Assembly (NCBI GenBank): GCA_026713865.1 | Contig: JAPONQ010000088.1 | Location: 1-64,000, forward strand | DNA: 64,000 nucleotides | Reading direction: 5' to 3' | Source: Chloroflexota bacterium | GTDB lineage: Bacteria; Chloroflexota; Dehalococcoidia; UBA2979 | In this document: one piece after another, positions 46,633 to 55,523 of the stretch | How the letters are laid out: every line of letters begins with the position of its first letter | Position numbering within the stretch: position 1 is the first letter of the stretch | The notes under the pieces: generated by a model | The model's input: only the letters and a program-made list of their open reading frames with translations | The model's database searches: none | Told to the model about the DNA's origin: nothing | Position numbers and translations under genes: made by a program

Positions 46633-48025
46633 CGGGAATCAGCCTACCGGAGAGCACATCGGGTCGCACCGAGAGCACGGTGATCCCGACCGGGGCCTCC
46701 ACGCGCGGGGCGACCTCGAAGACCGTCGGCGCCCTCTCCTCCGTCTCGGGGGTCTCGGGGCTCTCGGCCGCGTCGCCGCCGGGCCCCCCGCCGGGCCCTT
46801 CGCCCGTTCCGGCGGCCGCCTCCCCCGCCCCGGCATCCGCCGACGCCGCCTCGGCGACCCCGGCCAGGTCGGCGACGACGCGCACGTCGGAGAGGACGAG
46901 CGCGTTGAGCGCGGGCTGCGGCGCCCGCAGCAGCACCGACACGCTCGGCTGATCGAGCTCCGCCGTGTAGCCCTCGGCGACGCCCTGGGTCTCGGGAGCG
47001 ACCTGCAGCCGCAGCGTCCCGTCGACGGTCGCGACGGCGACGAGCACGGAGACGGCCGGGGCGCCCGGGGCGCTGAGGCCGGGCGGAAGCTCCAGCTCCA
47101 CCGTGCGGCTGATCGAGGAGCGGGCGGCGGCGATGTCGACGGACGGAAGCTCCAGCGCATCGATCGCCTGCAGCTGCTCGATCGTTCCGCGCACCTCCAG
47201 CGTCGAGGGGGTCGCCGCGACGCCGACCACGCGGTAGCCGCTCGCGGGCTGCCCGAGCACGGTCGGGATCAGCGGCACGTGGCGCGTCAGCGTCGTCTGC
47301 AGCACCTCCACGCGGATACGCGTCGCGGGCGGATTCACGCGCACGCCGCGCACCTCGCCGCCGCCGGCGCCCTGGGGAGTGAGGTCGACGGACTGCGGGA
47401 GGCTGACGGTGAGGCCGGTGACGTTGACGTCGCCTATCACCTCCACCACGAGATCGACCAGGGACTGCGGGCCGGAGACCTCGACCGCCGCCGCCTCCGG
47501 CGTGGTGCTGGAGAGCTCGTAGCCGAGCGGGAGGGCTCCGATGGCGCGCGCGACGACGGCCACCTCCTTGCTCACGAAGTCCTCGAGGTTGACGAGGACC
47601 GTCGGCGGGATCACCTCGACGACGCGCGCGCTGCGCACGCCGGTCACGTCGACGCGCACCGGGACCTGCTGCTCCCGCGCCCCGAGCCCGTTGAGGTCGA
47701 CGATCGCCTGGAGGTTCTCCGAGGTGAGCTGCTCCCAGCGATCCTCCGGCGCGGCGATCCGCACCTCGACGGAGTCGAGCGTGTTGGCGACGGCGATCCC
47801 GGGGCCGACGTTGACGGCCTCGACGCGGATCGGTACCGGGAACGTCTCGATCAGCGTCGGGTTCTGCTCCTCCGTGACGGTGATCCAGAGCGCGACGCTG
47901 AGCGCCGCCGAGAGCAGCGCGAGCCCCGGCGAGCTGCGGACGGCCGAGCGGGCGCGCCGCCAGAACTCGCGCCCGGCCGCCAGCCGCTCGCGCCGGGAGC
48001 CGCGGCCCTCGTCACGCCGCTGCAC
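46625..48025 (-). CDS. YbbR-domain protein (CdaR-like)
   Basis: 466 residues, GTG start one base after the cdaA stop. One N-terminal transmembrane helix (about residues 33-52) is followed by several ~85-residue YbbR repeats, seen from the recurring pattern of paired strands such as VPVRVDVTG, VVARAIGALPLGY and RHVPLIPTVLGQPASGY. The C terminus is Ala/Glu/Gly-rich. Such proteins bind and regulate CdaA. Most of it would face outward. Confidence 0.85.
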   Translation of the reverse strand: MQRRDEGRGSRRERLAAGREFWRRARSAVRSSPGLALLSAALSVALWITVTEEQNPTLIETFPVPIRVEAVNVGPGIAVANTLDSVEVRIAAPEDRWEQLTSENLQAIVDLNGLGAREQQVPVRVDVTGVRSARVVEVIPPTVLVNLEDFVSKEVAVVARAIGALPLGYELSSTTPEAAAVEVSGPQSLVDLVVEVIGDVNVTGLTVSLPQSVDLTPQGAGGGEVRGVRVNPPATRIRVEVLQTTLTRHVPLIPTVLGQPASGYRVVGVAATPSTLEVRGTIEQLQAIDALELPSVDIAAARSSISRTVELELPPGLSAPGAPAVSVLVAVATVDGTLRLQVAPETQGVAEGYTAELDQPSVSVLLRAPQPALNALVLSDVRVVADLAGVAEAASADAGAGEAAAGTGEGPGGGPGGDAAESPETPETEERAPTVFEVAPRVEAPVGITVLSVRPDVLSGRLIPDE

Positions 48026-48026
48026 G

Positions 48027-48857
48027 CTAGGATCCCCGGCGCCCGGGGCCCTGGGGGGCGCCCGCCGAGAGCGGCTCCAGATCCTCGTCCGCTGGCACGC
48101 CGAAGAGCCGGCGCAGCTGCCGCGACATGCGGCCCTCGTCCAGCGGCGGCGTGATGCGGCCGCCGGCCGAGAGCGCCATCACGCCGCGCTCCTCCGAGAC
48201 CACCACCACCACCGCGTCGGTACGCTCGGTGAGCCCGATCGCGGCGCGGTGCCGGAGCCCGTACTCCGGGGGCAGCGTCGCCTCCGAGAGCGGCAGCGTG
48301 CAGCCCGCGGCGACGATGCGGTCGCCCTGCACCAGCACCGCACCGTCGTGCAGGGGGGAGCTCGAGAGGAAAACCGAGAGCAGCATCTCCGCCGAGAGGG
48401 TGGCGTCGACCGGGATGCCGGTGTCGATGACGTCCTGCAGCCCGGTCTCGCGCTCGAGCACGATCAGCGCGCCGCGCCGCTGCCGGGTGAGCTGGCTGGT
48501 GCCGCGCACGACGATGTCGAGCACGTCGCGCCGCTGGTGCGCGCGGAGCGGGGAGCGCAGCCCGGTCCGCCCCAGCTGCTCGAGCGCGCGGCGGATCTCC
48601 GGCTGGAAGATCACCACCATCGCGATCAGGAGCCCGGTCACCGCGTTCGAGAGGATCCAGTTGATCGCGACGAGATCGAAGAGGCGAGAGAGCGCGAACG
48701 CGCCGATCAGGAGCACGCCGACGCCGCGGAGAACGGACATCGCCGTCGTCCCGCGGATCAGGAGCAGCGCCCAGTAGATGGCGGCGAAGAGGATCGCCAT
48801 GTCGACGAGGGCCGCGACATCGATGCGGCCGAGCACGTCGCTGATCTCGTCGCGCAC
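48027..48857 (-). CDS. cdaA: membrane diadenylate cyclase CdaA
   Basis: 276 residues, GTG start. Three N-terminal helices, then a DAC domain with the catalytic SPLHDGAVLVQ and GLRHRAAIGL motifs. It makes c-di-AMP. The cyclase and its YbbR regulator are paired as in Firmicutes, but glmM, the usual third gene, is replaced by der. Confidence 0.94.
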   Translation of the reverse strand: MRDEISDVLGRIDVAALVDMAILFAAIYWALLLIRGTTAMSVLRGVGVLLIGAFALSRLFDLVAINWILSNAVTGLLIAMVVIFQPEIRRALEQLGRTGLRSPLRAHQRRDVLDIVVRGTSQLTRQRRGALIVLERETGLQDVIDTGIPVDATLSAEMLLSVFLSSSPLHDGAVLVQGDRIVAAGCTLPLSEATLPPEYGLRHRAAIGLTERTDAVVVVVSEERGVMALSAGGRITPPLDEGRMSRQLRRLFGVPADEDLEPLSAGAPQGPGRRGS

Positions 48858-48969
48858 GCTCGTCGCCTCCGTCGGCTGCGGTGATCAGGGGGCCGCGCGG
48901 CGCGCGCCGGGGGCGGCGCCGCCCTCGCCCGCGGCCGCCGGGGCCGGGGCGGACGCCCGCCGGATCAGG

Positions 48970-49881
48970 CTAGCCCTCCGCGAGCAGCAAGGCGAGCGCG
49001 GCCTGCTGGGCATGCATCCGGTTCTCCGCCTGATCGAAGACCACGGAGCGATCCGACTCGATCGCGCCGTCGCTGATCTCCTCGCCGCGGTGGGCGGGGA
49101 GGTCGTGCATCACGAGCGCCCCCCCGGGCGCGTGCTCGAGCAGCGCCTCGCCGAGCTGGTAGGGCCGGAAGTGCTCGATGCGGTCGGACAGCTCGTGCTC
49201 GAAGCCCATCGAGGCCCAGACGTCGGTGTAGACGGCCGAGGCGCCCGCGACGGCCGCCTGCGGGTCCACGGTCTGCTCCACGCGGCCGCCGCCGGGAAGA
49301 TGGCGGCAGCGCTCCAGCACCTCCGCGGGGAGCCCGTAGCCCTCCGGGGAGGCGCAGACGAAGTCGATGCCGGCGAGCACGGAGGCATACGCCAGCGAGC
49401 GGGCGACGTTGTTGCCCTCGCCGACGTAGGCGAGCCGGATGCCGCCCAGCGCGCCGAGCCGCTCGCGCAGCGTCAGCAGATCGGCGAGCGCCTGGCAGGG
49501 GTGCTCCTCCTCGGTGAGCGCGTTGATGACCGGAACGTCGGCGTAGCGGGCGATCTCCAGCACCGTCTCGTGCGCGAAGGTCCTCGCCGCGATCGCCTGC
49601 GTCATGCGGGCGATCACGCGCGCCACGTCCCTGGCCGGCTCGCGCTCGCCCATCTGCACCTCCGGGCCGGAGAGGTAGAGCGCGGAGCCGCCGAGCCGGC
49701 GCATCGCCTGCTCGAAGGAGACCCGCGTGCGCAGCGAGGGCTTCTCGAAGAGCAGCGCCAGCGTCTGGCCCTCCAGGAGCCGCCCGGGGCCGTCGCGCTT
49801 CATGCCGAGGGCGACCTCGAGCAGCCGCTCGAGGTCGTCGGGCGTGAGATCGAGGATCGAGACCAGATCGCGGCCGCGCAT
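48970..49881 (-). CDS. argF: ornithine carbamoyltransferase
   Basis: 303 residues from ATG 49881 with a GGGAGG ribosome site. Uses carbamoyl phosphate and ornithine to make citrulline. The phosphate loop is [13 protein letters not shown] (Leu for the usual Thr) and [12 protein letters not shown] is intact. The ornithine loop reads [12 protein letters not shown], Asp instead of the usual Cys. Other arginine genes are absent. It leads the cdaA cluster 112 bases downstream. TACACT at 49904-49909 (minus) may be its -10. Confidence 0.88.
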   Translation of the reverse strand: MRGRDLVSILDLTPDDLERLLEVALGMKRDGPGRLLEGQTLALLFEKPSLRTRVSFEQAMRRLGGSALYLSGPEVQMGEREPARDVARVIARMTQAIAARTFAHETVLEIARYADVPVINALTEEEHPCQALADLLTLRERLGALGGIRLAYVGEGNNVARSLAYASVLAGIDFVCASPEGYGLPAEVLERCRHLPGGGRVEQTVDPQAAVAGASAVYTDVWASMGFEHELSDRIEHFRPYQLGEALLEHAPGGALVMHDLPAHRGEEISDGAIESDRSVVFDQAENRMHAQQAALALLLAEG

Positions 49882-50023
49882 GGCGCCTCCCGCCGAGCAC
49901 AGAAGTGTACCGCGCGCCGCGCCGTCGCTCCCGGGCCCGCGAATCGCCGGGGCCGCGGCCCGAGGCCCGCGCGGCCGCATGCTACGGTGGCGGCCGTCGG
50001 CGGACGGGGGCGGGAGAGGGGCA

Positions 50024-50779
50024 GTGGTGGCACGGAGCCCCGGGGAGAACCGGGCGGGGGGCCGGGGCTCGCGCGAGCTCCGTCCCGTCGTCATCGAGCC
50101 CGGCTACCTGCGCCACGCGGAGGGCTCCGCCCTGATCTCGGTCGGCGACACGCGCGTCCTCTGCAGCGCCTCCGTGGAGCCGGGCGTCCCCGCGTTCCTG
50201 CGAGGCAGCGGCGCCGGCTGGCTGACGGCGGAGTACGGCATGTTGCCGCGCGCGACGCACACGCGCGCCGGCCGCGAGGCGGCGCTGGGCCGGCAGAGCG
50301 GCCGCACGCAGGAGATCCAGCGGCTGATCGGTCGCTCGCTGCGCGCCGCCATCGACCTCGACCGGCTGGGCGAGCGCACGATCCGCATCGATTGCGACGT
50401 GCTGCAGGCCGACGGCGGGACGCGCACGGCCTCGATCACGGGGGGATGGGTCGCCCTCCGGCTCGCCGTGGAGCGGCTGAGGCGGGAGCGCGCCCTCGCC
50501 ACCTCGCCGCTCGTGACGCAGGTGGGGGCGGTCTCGGTGGGGCTGCGCCGGGGCCGCATCCTGCTGGACCTCGACTACGACGAGGACTCGACGGCGGGCG
50601 CCGACGTGAACATCGTGATGCTCGGGACGGGGCGCTTCGTCGAGGTCCAGGGGACGGCCGAGGGCGAGGCCTTCACGCGGGAGGACTTCGCCGGCGTGCT
50701 GGAGGTCGCGGCCGCGGGGATCGGCGAGCTCTTCGAGGCGCAGCGAGGCGCCCTGGGCGGGCTCGGCACCCTCTCCTAG
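50024..50779 (+). CDS. rph: ribonuclease PH
   Basis: 251 residues from GTG 50024; GTG 50027 is also possible, both after a GGGAGAGGGG site. Trims the 3' ends of tRNAs with phosphate. Visible: [10 protein letters not shown], the [14 protein letters not shown] phosphate-binding segment, [19 protein letters not shown], and [18 protein letters not shown], all typical of RNase PH. Confidence 0.95.
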   Translation: MVARSPGENRAGGRGSRELRPVVIEPGYLRHAEGSALISVGDTRVLCSASVEPGVPAFLRGSGAGWLTAEYGMLPRATHTRAGREAALGRQSGRTQEIQRLIGRSLRAAIDLDRLGERTIRIDCDVLQADGGTRTASITGGWVALRLAVERLRRERALATSPLVTQVGAVSVGLRRGRILLDLDYDEDSTAGADVNIVMLGTGRFVEVQGTAEGEAFTREDFAGVLEVAAAGIGELFEAQRGALGGLGTLS

Positions 50780-50804
50780 GGGCGCCGCGCCGGCCGCCGG
50801 CACC

Positions 50805-51128
50805 TCAGGCGTACTCTCCCAGGAAGACGCCCCCTATCACGTGGACGTGCGCGTGCTCCTGCGACTGCATCGCGTCGAAGCCGAAGTTGGAGAGCAGGCG
50901 AAAGCCCCGCGGGCAGTGCTCGGCCCCCATCTTCACCGCGGCCTCGCCGACCTCGCCCATGTCGCTCCACAGATCTCGCTGCGTGCGGTGCTGCTTCGGC
51001 ATCGAGAGCAGCATCACCGGCACCCAGCGCAGCCGGTTGCGAATCACGATCACGGAGTCGCTCTCGTAGAGGATCTCGGCCGGCTCGCGCCGCGCGACGA
51101 TCTCGCAGAAGACGCAGTAGCGCTGCAT
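50805..51128 (-). CDS. HIT-family nucleotide hydrolase
   Basis: 107 residues. The HIT triad HAHVHVIGG is near the C terminus, and an N-terminal CVFC pair with HRTQRD suggests the zinc-binding HinT-like group. Family members cleave nucleoside phosphoramidates or Ap4A. Promoter elements are seen at 51202-51231. It is divergent from the DUF1015 gene. Confidence 0.87.
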   Translation of the reverse strand: MQRYCVFCEIVARREPAEILYESDSVIVIRNRLRWVPVMLLSMPKQHRTQRDLWSDMGEVGEAAVKMGAEHCPRGFRLLSNFGFDAMQSQEHAHVHVIGGVFLGEYA

Positions 51129-51201
51129 GGGGCGAGCGGGTACCTTCCTGCGGGCGTGCCCACTCGCGGCGAAGGCCGGGTCCGGGGCGCGGGCCGCGCC
51201 G

Positions 51202-51231
51202 AGTCTAGGTGCCGCCCGCTCGCGCACGCAA
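51202..51231 (-). promoter_or_regulatory. candidate promoter of the HIT gene
   Basis: On the minus strand TTGCGT (51226-51231) and TAGACT (51202-51207) are 18 bases apart. The leader to the ATG is about 70 bases. Confidence 0.4.
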
Positions 51232-51267
51232 CGCGAGGGGGCCGGCCAGCGGGCAGGGAGAGCCGCC

Positions 51268-52596
51268 GTCGTCGAGATCCGCCCGTTCCCGGCCCTGCGT
51301 TACGACCCGGCGCGCGTCGACCCCGACACGGTGATCGCGCCTCCCTACGACGTCGTCGACGAGGGCGATCTGAAGGCGCTGCTGGAGCGCTCCCCCTACA
51401 ACGTGGCGCGCGTGGAGAGCGCGCCCGGGGAGGCCGAGAGCCGCTTCGGGGAGGCGGCCCGGACGCTCGCCGAGTGGCGCCGCTCGGGCATCCTGCGGCG
51501 CGACGAGAGCCCCTCCTACTACGTCTACGAGCAGCGCTCGCGGGTGGGGGGCGCGACCACGACCCGCCGCGGCCTCTTCTGCCGGCTCCGGCTCGGGGAG
51601 CCGGGCCGCGGGGAGGGGCCGGAGCAGGTCCGCCCGCACGAGGCGACGATGGAGGGCCCGCGGGCGGAGCGGCTCGCGCTGCTCGAGGCGACCGGGGCGC
51701 ACGTCTCACCGATCTTCGGCATCTTCGAGGACGACGAGCACGGCAGCGCCGCGGAGACGCTCGCCGAGGCGGCGTCCGCCGAGGCGGACTTCGAGGGGGC
51801 GGACGCCCGGGGCGACCGCCACCGTCTCTGGATGCTCCGCGACGGGCGGCTGCGCCGCCGGCTGGAGGCGGTGATCGCGGCCTCGCCCGTCACGATCGCC
51901 GACGGCCACCACCGCTACGCCACGGCGCTCGCCTACCGCGATCGCCGGCGGGCCCGCAGCGGCGCCGGCTGGAGCGACGACGACCCGGCAGGCTTCGTAC
52001 TGGCGGCGCTGGTGCCGGCCGGCGATCCCGGCCTGGTCGTGCTCCCGATCCACCGCTTGGTCCGGGCGCCGGCGCTCCCGGGGGATCTGCTCGCGCGCCT
52101 CGCCGAGCTCTACGTGGTGGAGGACATGACGCCGAAGGGCTGGGACGGCACGGCGGCCCACCGCCTCTGGGGTCGCGTGCGCGCCGGCGAGACGGGGCCG
52201 CTCACCTTCGGCGCGATCGGGCTCGAGGACCAGAGGCTGCACGTGCTGACGGCGCGCTCGCGCCGCGCCGTCGAGGCGCGGATGCCGGAGCGCCTCTCCC
52301 CCGCCTCGCGGCGGGTCGACGTGCTCGCCCTCACCGAGACCGTGCTGCGGCCGCTGCTGGGGATCGACCATCGCGACCTGGCCTCGGGCGAGCGCGTCGC
52401 CTTCACCGAGAACGTCGAAGAGGCGTGGGAGCGCGTGGCGAGCGGCCGCTTCCGGCTCGCCTTCCTCGTCAACCCGACGCGCGTGGCGCAGGTGCTCGAG
52501 GTCGCCGCCTCCGGAGAGCTGCTCCCCCAGAAGTCGACGTTCTTCTACCCCAAGCTGGGCACGGGCCTCGTGCTCGACGCGCTCGACGGGGCGTAG
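51268..52596 (+). CDS. DUF1015-family protein
   Basis: About 442 residues from the conserved beginning VEIRPFPALRYDP. Family hallmarks are APPYDVVD near the N terminus, the YYVYEQRSR strand, ADGHHRYATALAYRDR and the end TFFYPKLGTGLVL. The function of the family is not established; distant similarity to nucleotide-binding kinases has been suggested. The start is a problem: a GGGAGAG site at 51256-51262 precedes GTC-GTC, not GTG. The only canonical in-frame start, the ATG at 51127, overlaps the divergent HIT gene start. Confidence 0.85.
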   Translation, partial: VVEIRPFPALRYDPARVDPDTVIAPPYDVVDEGDLKALLERSPYNVARVESAPGEAESRFGEAARTLAEWRRSGILRRDESPSYYVYEQRSRVGGATTTRRGLFCRLRLGEPGRGEGPEQVRPHEATMEGPRAERLALLEATGAHVSPIFGIFEDDEHGSAAETLAEAASAEADFEGADARGDRHRLWMLRDGRLRRRLEAVIAASPVTIADGHHRYATALAYRDRRRARSGAGWSDDDPAGFVLAALVPAGDPGLVVLPIHRLVRAPALPGDLLARLAELYVVEDMTPKGWDGTAAHRLWGRVRAGETGPLTFGAIGLEDQRLHVLTARSRRAVEARMPERLSPASRRVDVLALTETVLRPLLGIDHRDLASGERVAFTENVEEAWERVASGRFRLAFLVNPTRVAQVLEVAASGELLPQKSTFFYPKLGTGLVLDALDGA

Positions 52597-52656
52597 CCGG
52601 CCCGCGCCCGGGCCCCGGCCGTCGACGCGCTCCGGAGCAGGGAGCCTGGACCGGGG

Positions 52657-54234
52657 CTAGAGCTCGACCTGGCGCACGGCGTAGACGTTGTCCAGCGCTG
52701 AGACGTGCCGCAGCTCCCCGGGCGTGAGGGCGCGCGTCACGCCCAGCATCATCAGCGCGTGATCGGCGGCCCCGGCCGCGACCGACATCGAGTTGATGTT
52801 GACGGCGAGCTCGCCGAGCTGGCTCCCGACCTGGCCCACCGCGCCCGGCCGATCGAGGTTCTCGATCGCGAGCAGGTAGGGCGTCTGCCGCGGGGAGAGC
52901 TCCACCTCGTAGTCGTCGATGCCCACGATGCGGACGCCGCCGACGGTATGGGTCGTCGCGACCGAGGCCTCGCCGCCCTCGCTGTAGACGTGCACGCGGA
53001 TCAGGTTCGCGTAGGGCTCGACCGCCGCGGCGCGCTCCTCGTCGAGCTCGAGACCGCGCGCGCGGGCGAGCTGCGGGGCGTTGACCGCCGTCACCCGCTC
53101 CTCGGTGATGTGGGCGAGGAGCCCGACGATCACCGACGCACGCAGCGGCGTGACGTCGAGGCTCCCCATCTCCCCGTGGTACTCCACCCGCGCCCGCCGG
53201 GGACCGCCCGGCGCGAGCTGAACCGCCACCGAGGCGGCGAGCCGTGCGGCCGCCAGGAAGGGTCCGAGCACGGCCATCGTCTCCGGATCGGCGAGGGGAG
53301 CGTTGACCGAGAAGCGCGCGGCGCCGCCCGCCAGGATGTCGAGCACCTGCTCCACGACGGTGAGCGCGGCGCGGTCCTGGGCCTCTGCCGTGGAGGCGCC
53401 GAGATGCGGCGTGACCACGATGCGCGGATCTGTGGTGAGGATGTTGCCGACGGCCGGCTCCGAGGAGAAGACGTCGACGGCGGCACCGGCGATGCGACCG
53501 GACCGGACGGCGGCGAGCAGCGCCGCCTCGTCGACGAGCCCGCCGCGGGCGGCGTTGATGAGCCGGAGGCCCGGCTTCGCCCGCGCGAGGAGCTCCGCGC
53601 TCACGAGCCCCCGCGTCTCCTCGAGCAGCGCGCTGTGCAGCGTGACGAAGTCCGAGCGCGCGAAGAGCTCGACGAGCTCGACGAGCTCGACGCCGAGCGA
53701 GCGGGCGCGCTCCGCCGGGACGAAGGGGTCGTAGCCGAGCAGCTCCATCTCGAAGGCGCGCGCGCGGCGCGCCATCTCCGACCCGATGCGGCCGAGACCA
53801 ACGATGCCGAGCGTGCGCCCCGCGAGCTCGACGCCCTGCAGCCGGCCGCGCTCCCAGGCGCCGCCGCGCAGGCTGGCGTCGCCCTGCGGGATGTTGCGCG
53901 CCAGGGCGAGCATGAGGCCGAAGGCGTGCTCGGCCGCGGAGAGCGTGTTGGCGAGCGGCGCGTTGACGACGGTGATGCCGCGCTCGGTCGCCGCCTCCAC
54001 GTCGATGTTGTCGACGCCGACCCCCGCGCGCGCGATCACCCGCAGCTCGGCGGCGGCCGCGAGCGCCGGGCGTGTCACCCGCGTCTGGCTGCGGACGATG
54101 AGGGCAGAGACGCCCGCGAGCGCCTCCGCGAGCTCGGACTCGGAGAGACCGGGCCGGACCTCGACCTCGTGCTCCCGGCCGAGGAGCTCGATGCCCGTCT
54201 CGGCGATCGGATCGGCGACGAGGACGCGCGCCAC
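52657..54234 (-). CDS. serA: D-3-phosphoglycerate dehydrogenase
   Basis: 525 residues, the long form. First step of serine synthesis. Catalytic domain with NAD site IVGLGRIGSEMARRARAF, the Arg in INAARGGLVDE and HLGAST; then the intervening ASB domain and a C-terminal ACT domain (LLAIENLDRPGAVGQVGSQL) that senses serine. The aminotransferase gene lies 12 bases upstream in the same unit. Confidence 0.95.
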   Translation of the reverse strand: MARVLVADPIAETGIELLGREHEVEVRPGLSESELAEALAGVSALIVRSQTRVTRPALAAAAELRVIARAGVGVDNIDVEAATERGITVVNAPLANTLSAAEHAFGLMLALARNIPQGDASLRGGAWERGRLQGVELAGRTLGIVGLGRIGSEMARRARAFEMELLGYDPFVPAERARSLGVELVELVELFARSDFVTLHSALLEETRGLVSAELLARAKPGLRLINAARGGLVDEAALLAAVRSGRIAGAAVDVFSSEPAVGNILTTDPRIVVTPHLGASTAEAQDRAALTVVEQVLDILAGGAARFSVNAPLADPETMAVLGPFLAAARLAASVAVQLAPGGPRRARVEYHGEMGSLDVTPLRASVIVGLLAHITEERVTAVNAPQLARARGLELDEERAAAVEPYANLIRVHVYSEGGEASVATTHTVGGVRIVGIDDYEVELSPRQTPYLLAIENLDRPGAVGQVGSQLGELAVNINSMSVAAGAADHALMMLGVTRALTPGELRHVSALDNVYAVRQVEL

Positions 54235-54246
54235 GGAACGGCGCCC

Positions 54247-55350
54247 CTAGACGGCCGCGCCGGCGCCCGCGAATCCGAGCGCGCGCAGCGTCCCCGCCAG
54301 CGCGTCGAGACCGGAGCTCACGTCCTCCTCCGACACGTAGCCGAGGTGACCGAAGCGGACGATCTTCCCGCCGAGCGGACCCTGACCGCCGGCGAACACG
54401 GTCCCGTGCTCCTCGCGCGCGACGCGCAGGATGTCCGAGGCTGCGATGCCCTCGGGGACGCGCATCGCCGTGACCGTGTCCGACTCGACGCCCTCGGCCG
54501 CCAGCAGCTCGAGGCCGAGCGAGCGCACGCCGTCGCGGGTCATCCGCGCGAGCCGGCGGTGGCGCTCGTAGATGGCCTCGATCCCCTCCTCGAACATCAG
54601 CTCCAGCGCGCGGTCGAGCTGGAAGAGCAGCGGTATCGCCGGGGTCCACGGCGTCTGCCCCGCCTCCAGGCTCCGGCGCGCGCGGCGGAGGTCGAAGTAG
54701 AAGCGCGGCGCCGTGCAGCGCTCCTGCCGCTCCCAGGCCCGCTCCGAGACGGAGATGAAGGCGAGGCCCGGCCCCATCATCCACCCCTTCTGCGATCCGG
54801 AGACCACGACGTCGAGCCCCCAGCCGTCGACGTCGACCGGGATCGAGGAGAGCGAGGAGATGGCGTCGACGAGCAGGAGCCGGTCGTGGTGCCGGACCGC
54901 CTCGGCGATCCGGGGCAGGGCGACGTTGGTCGCTCCCGTGGAGGTCTCGTTGTGCGTGATCAGGACGGTGCGGATCGACGGATCGGAGGCGAGGATGCGG
55001 TCGACCTCGTTGGCGTCGGCGGCGGTGCCGTGCTCGTGCTCGAGCAGCTGCGGGATGCCTCCGTAGGCGGTGACGATCTCCGCGAAGCGGTTCCCGAAGA
55101 CGCCGATCGTCACCACCAGCACGCGCTCGCCCGGCGAGACGTGGTTGGCGACGGCCGCCTCCATCCCGCCCGTGCCGGAGGCGGAGAGCGTGAGCACCTC
55201 GTTCTCCGTGCCGTAGACCCGGCGAACGCCCTCCGTGGTGCGCGCGATCAGGTCGGCGAACTCGGGGCCGCGGTGGTTGATCATCTCGCGGCCCCCCGCC
55301 TCCGCCACCTCGCGCGGCAGCGGCGTGGGACCAGGGATGCGCAGGTTCAC
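54247..55350 (-). CDS. class V aminotransferase (alanine-glyoxylate / serine-pyruvate type)
   Basis: 367 residues, GTG start. PLP enzyme: the Lys is in VVSGSQKGWMMGPG, with SASGTGGMEAAVAN, THNETSTGATNV and the N-terminal NLRIPGPTPLP. Together with serA it likely replaces SerC as the phosphoserine/serine aminotransferase, as known in several thermophiles and archaea (context inference). No serB is nearby. Confidence 0.88.
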   Translation of the reverse strand: MNLRIPGPTPLPREVAEAGGREMINHRGPEFADLIARTTEGVRRVYGTENEVLTLSASGTGGMEAAVANHVSPGERVLVVTIGVFGNRFAEIVTAYGGIPQLLEHEHGTAADANEVDRILASDPSIRTVLITHNETSTGATNVALPRIAEAVRHHDRLLLVDAISSLSSIPVDVDGWGLDVVVSGSQKGWMMGPGLAFISVSERAWERQERCTAPRFYFDLRRARRSLEAGQTPWTPAIPLLFQLDRALELMFEEGIEAIYERHRRLARMTRDGVRSLGLELLAAEGVESDTVTAMRVPEGIAASDILRVAREEHGTVFAGGQGPLGGKIVRFGHLGYVSEEDVSSGLDALAGTLRALGFAGAGAAV

Positions 55351-55427
55351 GAGGGGACTCCTCAGCGGGGAGCGGCAGGGAGACCGGCGTCATCCGGGAG
55401 GCGCTTCCCGAAGCGTCGGGCTGCGGG

Positions 55428-55456
55428 ATCGTACGGTCGCCCCCCTTGACGATCAA
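55428..55456 (-). promoter_or_regulatory. promoter of the aminotransferase-serA unit
   Basis: On the minus strand TTGATC (55451-55456) and TACGAT (55428-55433) are 17 bases apart. The leader to the GTG is about 75 bases. Confidence 0.6.
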
Positions 55457-55509
55457 TCGCGCCCGGCTCCCCGCGCCGCGCGCGGGCGCGCGAGGTCGCG
55501 GTCGCTGCC

Positions 55510-55515
55510 TACAAT
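55510..55515 (+). promoter_or_regulatory. -10 element of selA, leaderless arrangement
   Basis: TACAAT ends 8 bases before the selA ATG, matching the metG layout. No -35 or Shine-Dalgarno is visible. Confidence 0.45.
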
Positions 55516-55523
55516 GCCCGCAA

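Noticed and set aside
49882-50094. N-terminal extension of OTCase beyond ATG 49881
   Set aside because: It would overlap the divergent rph gene start and is low complexity; ATG 49881 has a GGGAGG site and matches the family N terminus.
52705-55449. Long plus-strand open frame opposite serA and the aminotransferase
   Set aside because: Same GC-driven shadow effect; composition is low complexity and no start signal or motif is present.
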